Assembly: GCA_005887855.1 (NCBI GenBank)
Contig: VBQB01000128.1
Location: forward strand, 1 to 10,042
Length of the DNA stretch: 10,042 nt
Direction of reading: 5' to 3'
From: Verrucomicrobiota bacterium
Lineage (GTDB): Bacteria; Verrucomicrobiota; Verrucomicrobiae; Chthoniobacterales; UBA10450
The position numbers and the translations under genes are program-made. The stretch's first letter is position 1; each line of letters begins with the position of its first letter. The notes under the pieces were generated by a model, which made no database searches, had not been told where the DNA came from, and saw nothing but the letters and a program-made list of their open reading frames with translations. Below are positions 5,423-10,042 of the stretch, piece by piece.

Positions 5423-6325
5423 ATGAAAACATCACTCTTATTCGGAGCAGCGTTTGCCATCCTGGGTTTAACCGCAGCTCCAGTCATCGCTCAAACCGAG
5501 ACCAGTACAACTACGAGCACCAGCGGTCACGTGCAGACGAGCAAGCTTATTGGCACGAAAGTAAAAACCGCGCAAGGCGAAGAAATCGGCGTAATCAAGG
5601 ACATCGTGCTCGACCGCAGCAATGGGTGTATGGCCTATACCGTCCTCTCGACTGGCGCCGCCGGCACGCGGACGACCAGCCAGGCAAAAACCGTTGCCGT
5701 TCCGTGGGCAGTCTATTCCCCAACATCCGATCTGAGCGTTCTTACGGTTAGCGTTGATCGGGACCGGATCTATAACGCGCCGGTGTTTGACTACGCGCGC
5801 ATCGATGAATATGCGAGCAGCGGTTACATCAACAATGTTTACTCCTATTACGGCGTGTCAGGACAGGTCGGAGTTACCGGCCAGACTTCCGTGACTGGGG
5901 GAGCAACAGCAACGACGACCGGCGCCACCGCTAGCCCGATGCCGACTGGTTCACCTGCGGCAACGCCAGGAGGTGTTACTAGAACTCCTTCGCCAGCAGC
6001 GACCGCATCGCCAAGAGCAACGACTGCGCCCGCTGGGACTGCATCGGCAAGCCCGTATGCCACAGCGTCGGCAAGTCCACGTCGTACTGCATCTCCATAT
6101 GGCAGCGCAACCGCAAGTCCATCACCAAGAGAAACTCGGGGCGCGCGGGGCAGGACAGGTGGAACACCATCGCCGAGCGGTCGCGACGAAACGACATCGC
6201 CAAGCATGACCGAGGAGTCTTCAGCGGAAAGCGCAACGAGCCCTTCCAGCGAACGCAAAAAAAGTTCACGCCATCGTGCTACCGGAGAAACCACAGAGCC
6301 AAGCGCTACGCCGGAACAGGAATAA
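5423..6325 (+). CDS. Secreted PRC-barrel protein with Ser/Thr/Pro/Ala-rich tail
   Basis: A 300-residue exported protein. Residues 1-24 (MKTSLLFGAAFAILGLTAAP, then VIAQ) form a signal peptide with likely cleavage near VIA-Q. Residues about 38-140 are a PRC-barrel domain: SKLIGTKVKTAQGEEIGVIK, then DIVLDRSNGCMAYTVLS and KTVAVPWAVY. From about residue 145 the sequence is low-complexity, rich in Ser, Thr, Pro, Ala and Gly with recurring ASPxxTAS-like units (ATASASPRRTASPYGSATAS), ending in a mixed charged stretch. PRC barrels are binding or structural modules; periplasmic versions occur in stress-related proteins of soil bacteria. The ATG at 5423 is chosen because the signal peptide starts there; codons upstream to 5333 are not signal-like. 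No Shine-Dalgarno is seen. Periplasmic or surface location is inferred. Confidence 0.85.
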   Translation: MKTSLLFGAAFAILGLTAAPVIAQTETSTTTSTSGHVQTSKLIGTKVKTAQGEEIGVIKDIVLDRSNGCMAYTVLSTGAAGTRTTSQAKTVAVPWAVYSPTSDLSVLTVSVDRDRIYNAPVFDYARIDEYASSGYINNVYSYYGVSGQVGVTGQTSVTGGATATTTGATASPMPTGSPAATPGGVTRTPSPAATASPRATTAPAGTASASPYATASASPRRTASPYGSATASPSPRETRGARGRTGGTPSPSGRDETTSPSMTEESSAESATSPSSERKKSSRHRATGETTEPSATPEQE

Positions 6326-6388
6326 GTTGTCAGCGCAGCAAAACAAAACGGGAAAAGGCCTGTCTTTCTCTTTTAACTTTTCGAACAT

Positions 6389-6541
6389 TCAGATTCGTCC
6401 CAGCAACGCCAGGATCAGCACGATTAAAAGAATCAAGCCTAGGCCGCCGCTCGGGTAGTAGCCCCAGCCAGAACTGTACGGCCAAGTTGGCAGTGCTCCG
6501 ATTAGTAGGAGGATTAGAATAATTAGCAGAATTGTGCCCAT
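6389..6541 (-). CDS. DUF3309 family small membrane protein
   Basis: A 50-residue protein starting MGTILLIILILLLIGALPTW, with a central aromatic loop PYSSGWGYYPSGG and a second hydrophobic segment LGLILLIVLILALLGRI. This matches the DUF3309 pattern closely in both sequence and length (two short membrane helices joined by a WPYSxGWGYYPSGG turn). The family is common in alphaproteobacteria and soil bacteria and often found in stress regulons; its function is unknown. The stop TGA is at 6389-6391. A weak AGG lies ten bases before the ATG. The gene follows the ECF sigma gene by 111 bases on the same strand, so it may be co-transcribed with it. Confidence 0.9.
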   Translation of the reverse strand: MGTILLIILILLLIGALPTWPYSSGWGYYPSGGLGLILLIVLILALLGRI

Positions 6542-6652
6542 GAATCGAGCCTATTCGTTTCGACCACCGAATCGCAACTTTTTTCTCTGTCTTGGCTTTT
6601 GGCCGACAATTCCGCCTAACTGCTTCCTGCATGAGTATATTGTCATAGCCAG

Positions 6653-7249
6653 TTAGATTTTGTGACGCAGCGGTCTGATCGCGTGGGTCAATTTTTGCAG
6701 ACCCAGTTCCAGCCGCGTTTTGACGGTTCCGAGCGGCGCGCGAGTCGCGGTCGCAATTTCGCTGTGACTCAACCCTTTGAAAAATGCGAGTTCGACCGCC
6801 TCGCGTTGAAGCCGCGGCAGAGCTCGTATGGATTTCTCGAGAAAGTGCTGCAGATCGTTCAACACAAAAGGATCATATGCGGCACGACGCAGATTTCGCG
6901 GTTGCTGCCCGAGCTGTTTGCTGTAACGCTCCCGCGCACGAGAATAGGCCTGACGTCTGCGCAATCGGTCAATCGCGCGACGCCGTGCAATCGTTACTAT
7001 CCAGCCGAGCGGCGTGCCTGCTTTCGGTGAATAGCGATCTGCCTCATTCCAAATTTGGAGAAGAATTTCCTGCAACACATCGTCAGTGTCGGCCCCTTCA
7101 TGAACGACACCATTGATCATTGCCCTGAGTCTCCGGCGGTGGCGTCCATATAACTCCGTGAGCGCGTCGTGCCGCTGGCGCGAAATATGGTTTATGAGCG
7201 CCTCGTCCGTTGACGCCGCTGCGCCTGCTCTATCAAGAGTTTCGATCAC
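6653..7249 (-). CDS. ECF RNA polymerase sigma factor (sigma-70 family)
   Basis: A 198-residue two-domain sigma factor. Region 2 spans about residues 29-99 with DTDDVLQEILLQIWNEADRY and GWIVTIARRRAIDRLRRR (core binding and -10 recognition). A linker follows, then region 4 at about 137-190 with IRALPRLQREAVELAFFKGL and the helix-turn-helix SHSEIATATRAPLGTVKTRL (-35 recognition). No C-terminal extension or fused anti-sigma domain is present. The start is a GTG at 7249, eight bases after the stop of the truncated zinc-ribbon ORF; the next in-frame ATG would cut into region 2. No anti-sigma gene is adjacent on either side, which is unusual for this group. Regulation may come from element 5 upstream or from the HK/RR pair nearby. 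Confidence 0.93.
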   Translation of the reverse strand: MIETLDRAGAAASTDEALINHISRQRHDALTELYGRHRRRLRAMINGVVHEGADTDDVLQEILLQIWNEADRYSPKAGTPLGWIVTIARRRAIDRLRRRQAYSRARERYSKQLGQQPRNLRRAAYDPFVLNDLQHFLEKSIRALPRLQREAVELAFFKGLSHSEIATATRAPLGTVKTRLELGLQKLTHAIRPLRHKI

Positions 7250-7257
7250 ACGTGTTC

Positions 7258-7413
7258 TTATCTTTGGAATTGAGCATGCTGCTCAACCATTTTGCCGCAA
7301 ACGAGGCAGTACCGTTTCTCATCCATGGAGTGCCAGTGCCGGAATTGATCGAGTCGTTGCAAGATCTCCAGTTTGTCTCCCTCGGATAATTTGATCGGAG
7401 AAACGAACGCCAT
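7258..7413 (-). CDS. Truncated zinc-ribbon paralogue upstream of the ECF sigma gene
   Basis: A 51-residue ORF from the ATG at 7413 to TAA at 7258-7260. Its first 42 residues (MAFVSPIKLSEGDKLEILQR, LDQFRHWHSMDEKRYCLVCG, KM) match the zinc-ribbon protein at 4914-5192, but the similarity stops after the first CxxC pair. The ending VEQHAQFQR is unrelated and the second cysteine pair is missing. It could be a dead fragment left by duplication. However, the frame has stayed open despite many substitutions and an upstream one-base length change, and its stop lies only eight bases from the sigma factor GTG, so it may serve as a translated leader. A longer overlapping frame at 7233-7481 is out of register with the conserved protein and is not the gene. 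Confidence 0.55.
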   Translation of the reverse strand: MAFVSPIKLSEGDKLEILQRLDQFRHWHSMDEKRYCLVCGKMVEQHAQFQR

Positions 7414-7555
7414 GGCCAAAGCATGTTGTTTCTACCAATTGTCGCACAATCAGGCAGACGGCTGATTAGCGTATCGGTCAAAATCCTAGCTAACTTCTTT
7501 GCCCAAAAATCCCCTACGCGTTTTGGAAAATGAGAGCGAATCGTTGATTCAAATT
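7289..7555. repeat. 267-bp duplicated segment, copy B
   Basis: Counterpart of 5068-5334. The left boundary falls inside the zinc-ribbon frame at the codons after the first CxxC, explaining the truncated paralogue. The right boundary follows the GAATC-GTT-GATTC hairpin. In this copy the hairpin is followed by AAATTTTTGA, so it resembles a weak rightward terminator; in copy A the T-run is absent. Confidence 0.85.
7445..7488 (+). repeat. 44-bp conserved intergenic element, copy 5 (family B)
   Basis: Nearly identical to copy 4 (GACGGCTGATTAG for GCCGGATGATTGG). It lies between the leftward truncated zinc-ribbon/sigma operon and the rightward histidine kinase operon. The gene-free stretch 7414-7719 holds this element, the rest of the 267-bp duplication and about 165 bases of kinase leader. 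The leader contains two short frames, a 17-codon ATG frame at 7643 and a 37-codon GTG frame at 7601, neither of which is recognisable. Confidence 0.8.
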
Positions 7556-7719
7556 TTTGAGGCGATTCGCCATCGGCCTTTGTTGGGTTATCATATTTGT
7601 GAAAGCGGTGAACATCGAAAAGGCGCCGGAGCTCGATAGAAAATGGAGAGTCCTAAATCCTCGGACCGGACGACGGGCGGAGCGACCGAGAATTGAAAGG
7701 GGCACGAATTAAAAGGCGA

Positions 7720-8481
7720 ATGCAATCTCGTCGCAAAGCCAAGATAGGTTCGCGCCGATCCCGATCGCACTTGGAGGCACGTGTCAAGGCACGCACTGCC
7801 GAATTACGTGCCGCAAATAAGAAATTGGAACGCGAGATCCAACGCCGGAAAGGGCTTGAAGGCGAGATCCTCGAAATCAGCGATCGCGAGCAACAGCGAA
7901 TCGGTCAGGAACTGCACGATGAGCTGTGTCAGCACCTCACTGCCGTCGCGTTCATGACACGCGCGGTCGCCTTACGCCTGAAAAATCATCGTGTCATCGA
8001 ATTCGAAGATCTCGACAAGATTTCCGAATTGGTAAATCAGGGTGCAACCGACGCCCGCAACATCGCGCGGGGCTTACACACAGCCGAAGTCGATGCAGCG
8101 AGGTTGTTACCTGCAATACGAGATCTTGTTTCTCGGGAAATCTGGAAAACGCCCTGCCGGCTGGAGGTGAAAACAAAACTGGATCTCCATGACGACGCTG
8201 TCGCTTCACATCTTTATCGACTGCTGCGCGAAGCCGTCATCAACGCGCATAAACACGCTCAAGCAAAAGAGATCGTGGTTGGAATCAGCCGATCAAACGG
8301 CGAAATCGTCTTTAGCGTAACGGACGATGGAATCGGTATTCCCGCGGGCAAAAACAACCGCCACGGATTGGGATTTTATATTATGAACTACCGCGCTCGC
8401 ACCATCGGAGCCCGTCTCGAGGTCAAGCGCAGGCAGCGCCGCGGCACTCGGGTTGTTCTTTATTTGCCGCAATCAAAATGA
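7720..8481 (+). CDS. Cytoplasmic sensor histidine kinase, HisKA_3 (NarL-type partner)
   Basis: A 253-residue kinase. Residues about 18-52 are a coiled coil (LEARVKARTAELRAANKKLE), the linker usually placed after a HAMP or PAS domain. The HisKA_3 dimerisation segment follows, with REQQRIGQELHDELCQHLTA and phosphoacceptor His66. The HATPase_c domain shows the N box (LLREAVINAHKHAQA, Asn175), the G1 box (DDGIGIP, 202-208) and the G2 region (HGLGFYIMNYRA). No membrane helix or sensory domain is present, so the signal must come from a partner or from the short N-terminus. An in-frame TTG at 7693 is an alternative start; the ATG at 7720 has AAAAGG close upstream. A stop at 7654-7656 rules out a longer product. 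It overlaps the response regulator by four bases (ATGA). Confidence 0.92.
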   Translation: MQSRRKAKIGSRRSRSHLEARVKARTAELRAANKKLEREIQRRKGLEGEILEISDREQQRIGQELHDELCQHLTAVAFMTRAVALRLKNHRVIEFEDLDKISELVNQGATDARNIARGLHTAEVDAARLLPAIRDLVSREIWKTPCRLEVKTKLDLHDDAVASHLYRLLREAVINAHKHAQAKEIVVGISRSNGEIVFSVTDDGIGIPAGKNNRHGLGFYIMNYRARTIGARLEVKRRQRRGTRVVLYLPQSK

Positions 8482-9176
8482 AACGAGTCAGGTCGATCAA
8501 CAAAAATCCAAGGTGCGATCCGCCAAACGCGAAACGGATCGTGATTGTCGACGATCATCCATTGTTCCGAAAAGGCCTCGAGCAATTGATCCATTCCGAT
8601 GGAAGATTTGCGGTTTGCGGCGAAGCAGGCAATGCAGCAGAATCGATGGACGTAATCCGGAAGCTCAAACCTGATTTAGTAAGTGTCGACCTTAGCCTGC
8701 CAGGCGCCAACGGGATTGAATTGATCAAAAATATTCTCGCTGAATTTCCGAAGCTGCCAATTCTGGTGCTCTCGATGCACGATGAGTCGCTCTACGCCCT
8801 GCGCGCGCTTCGCGCCGGAGCGAAAGGCTATGTCATGAAACACGAAGCGATGGCCAATGTCGTCCAGGCGATTCATGAAATTTTTAGTGGGCGACCTTAT
8901 CTCAGCCCGGGGATAGCAGCACAAGTAATCACGAAATTCGCGCATGGCGCGTCTGAGGACGAAGCCGATCCGGTGAACAGGCTCAGCGATCGCGAGCTTG
9001 AAGTTCTGGAATTGATCGGCAAAGGCACTGAAGTGCGGGAGATCGGGAAGCTTTTGCATCTCAGCCCCAAAACCGTGGAGACTCACCGCGCCCACATTAA
9101 AGAGAAACTTCAGTTGAAGAATGCGCGCGAGGTTGCGCGTTTCGCCGTCCAATGGGTAAGCGCGCGCGGGATTTAG
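8478..9176 (+). CDS. NarL/FixJ family response regulator (REC + LuxR HTH)
   Basis: A 232-residue regulator and the probable target of the kinase before it. The receiver domain (about 20-140) has the acidic pair Asp25-Asp26 in IVIVDDHPLF, the phosphoacceptor Asp71 in DLVSVDLSLPG, Ser99 in LVLSMHD and Lys121 in GYVMKHE, a complete set of switch residues. The LuxR-type DNA-binding domain (about 166-227) shows LSDRELEVLELIGKGTEVRE and LSPKTVETHRAHIKEKLQLK, with the second helix recognising DNA. The first 19 residues are a basic extension; a shorter start is possible but no Met is available. Translation is likely coupled to the kinase through the ATGA overlap. Targets cannot be read from the sequence. 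Confidence 0.95.
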   Translation: MKRVRSINKNPRCDPPNAKRIVIVDDHPLFRKGLEQLIHSDGRFAVCGEAGNAAESMDVIRKLKPDLVSVDLSLPGANGIELIKNILAEFPKLPILVLSMHDESLYALRALRAGAKGYVMKHEAMANVVQAIHEIFSGRPYLSPGIAAQVITKFAHGASEDEADPVNRLSDRELEVLELIGKGTEVREIGKLLHLSPKTVETHRAHIKEKLQLKNAREVARFAVQWVSARGI

Positions 9177-9199
9177 AAAGGGCGATTAGGCCGATTAAA

Positions 9200-9224
9200 G
9201 AACATCGAACATCCAACATCGAAC
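9200..9224. repeat. Short GAACATC-type tandem repeat
   Basis: Three overlapping units related to AACATCGAAC (AACATCGAAC, ATCCAACATC, GAAC) lie after the response regulator. Strings of this type are common intergenic repeats in some soil bacterial genomes. The rest of 9177-9401 shows only a small direct repeat (CAACGCTT twice near 9339) and no clear terminator or RNA gene. Confidence 0.4.
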
Positions 9225-9401
9225 TCCGAAAGCCTTCGCAAGTAGTACCGAACATTCTAACGCTAGTGAGGCGAGACCCTGGCACCCGCCAAACCGATAT
9301 TCGTTAAAAAGGTTACATCGTTACCCCGGCTCCGGCTCAACGCTTCAACGCTTCAACAGTTTCCCTTTTGTTCCCCAGGAAGCCGTCGCATAGTTTCTGT
9401 G

Positions 9402-10042
9402 ATGGATTCGACGACGCGTGACGCGGTTGATGAGCTGCTTCAAACTTACAGCGAAACCGGCGGCATAAATTATCTCGACGCCGCCGCCACTTTACCGTCG
9501 CGTCTCGCGATCGAGTCGGCTTGCGCAGATTTGATGAGCTTGATGTTCCCCGGCTTTCGCAGCGAATCGCTGGTGAGTTCCGAGGATCTAGCCGAGACGA
9601 CCCGGACCCGAGTACGAAATCTCCACGCGCGACTCAAAAAGGAAATCTGCCGAAGCCTGGGGAAAATTCCGCCAGACGAAGCGACCGACCGGCGAGCGGA
9701 CGAAATTTTGGGCTACTTCATGTCGGAGCTGCCGAGAGTGCGCAAGACGCTTTGGACCGACATCGATGCGGCCTATGAGGGCGACCCCGCGGCGCAAAGC
9801 TACGAGGAAATTATCCTGGCTTATCCGGCCCTGGAAGCGATCGCCATCCAACGCATGGCGCATGAGCTTTATCTAAAGGAACTGCCATTGATTCCCCGCA
9901 TCATGACAGAATGGGCGCATAGCCGCACGGGGATCGACATCCATCCCGGCGCAAAGATTGGTTCACATTTTTTTATCGACCACGGCACCGGAGTTGTGAT
10001 CGGCGAGACGTGTGAGATCGGCTCGCGAGTAAAATTGTTCCA
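9402..10042 (+). CDS. cysE: Serine O-acetyltransferase (EpsC/CysE type), 3' end outside window
   Basis: Starts at the ATG at 9402 and stays open for 213 codons to the window edge. The N-terminal helical domain (residues 1-165) includes LGYFMSELPRVRKTLWTDID and AYPALEAIAIQRMAHELYLK, typical of EpsC-like serine acetyltransferases. The left-handed beta-helix begins at SRTGIDIHPGAKIGSHFFID and HGTGVVIGETCEIGSRV, containing the catalytic Asp-His pair (FIDHGTG) and hexapeptide repeats. The enzyme transfers acetyl from acetyl-CoA to L-serine, giving O-acetylserine for cysteine synthesis in the cytoplasm. About 90-110 residues should follow. A GTG directly before the ATG is an alternative start; no strong ribosome site is seen. 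It is a housekeeping gene and probably marks the right end of the stress cluster. Confidence 0.93.
   Translation, partial: MDSTTRDAVDELLQTYSETGGINYLDAAATLPSRLAIESACADLMSLMFPGFRSESLVSSEDLAETTRTRVRNLHARLKKEICRSLGKIPPDEATDRRADEILGYFMSELPRVRKTLWTDIDAAYEGDPAAQSYEEIILAYPALEAIAIQRMAHELYLKELPLIPRIMTEWAHSRTGIDIHPGAKIGSHFFIDHGTGVVIGETCEIGSRVKLF

Noticed and set aside
5848..6294. 148-codon minus frame opposite the PRC-barrel tail
   Set aside because: It mirrors the low-complexity GC-rich coding strand; its Val/Ala/Gly/Leu pattern is a by-product and the plus frame has a signal peptide and a PRC domain.
7233..7481. 82-codon minus frame over the truncated zinc-ribbon region
   Set aside because: It is out of register with the frame conserved in the duplicate at 4914-5192 and overlaps repeat element 5.
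735..7488. CRISPR array interpretation of the 44-bp repeats
   Set aside because: Copies are hundreds to thousands of bases apart with genes between them, there are no uniform spacers and no cas genes.
7601..7712. Short GTG frame of 37 codons in the kinase leader
   Set aside because: No recognisable product, and it overlaps the kinase's alternative start region; could be a leader but nothing supports it.

Overview
The window looks like chromosomal DNA of a soil or environmental Gram-negative bacterium. GC content looks moderate by eye and coding is dense. The mix of small stress-associated proteins, an ECF sigma factor, a NarL-type two-component pair and an EpsC-type serine acetyltransferase would fit Verrucomicrobiota (Chthoniobacterales-like). 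This placement is an inference from gene content and the style of intergenic repeats; no rRNA or marker gene is present.

Layout, left to right. Positions 1-657 (minus): the 5' part of a DUF892/YciF ferritin-like gene and a 38-aa membrane peptide. Positions 735-1378 (plus): a repeat element, a decayed paralogue of the 38-aa peptide, and a CsbD-family gene with a hairpin terminator. Positions 1488-2214 (plus): a 40-codon remnant of a HAD phosphatase overlapping a complete isochorismatase-like hydrolase. Positions 2360-3441 (minus): a three-gene operon (DUF883/ElaB-YqjD, holin-like YqjE type, DUF3618/YqjK-like) resembling enterobacterial yqjD-yqjE-yqjK. Positions 3692-3838 (plus): a 48-aa Lmo0937-like membrane protein. 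Positions 4119-4577 (minus): a glycine-zipper protein with a histone-H1-like basic tail. Positions 4914-5192 (minus): a zinc-ribbon-like protein. Positions 5423-6325 (plus): a secreted PRC-barrel protein with a long Ser/Thr/Pro/Ala tail. Positions 6389-7413 (minus): a truncated zinc-ribbon copy, an ECF sigma factor and a DUF3309 membrane peptide. Positions 7720-9176 (plus): a soluble HisKA_3 histidine kinase and a NarL/FixJ response regulator sharing an ATGA overlap. Positions 9402 to the right edge (plus): serine O-acetyltransferase, cut by the window end.

The most striking feature is an exactly 44-bp element present five times (735, 3498, 4662, 5223, 7445). All copies are on the same strand and each lies between a leftward gene and rightward genes or gene remnants. 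Every copy keeps CACAATC at the left end, a TGATT block and CAAAATCCTA at the right end. Copies 1-3 contain the palindrome TTGTCTAATCAGACAA (one change in copy 3). Copies 1-3 belong to one longer repeat family. Copies 4-5 belong to a 267-bp duplication in which the non-coding part is better conserved than the coding part. I read these elements as shared, possibly bidirectional control regions that tie the small stress genes into one regulon, perhaps driven by the local sigma factor or response regulator. That link is a hypothesis.
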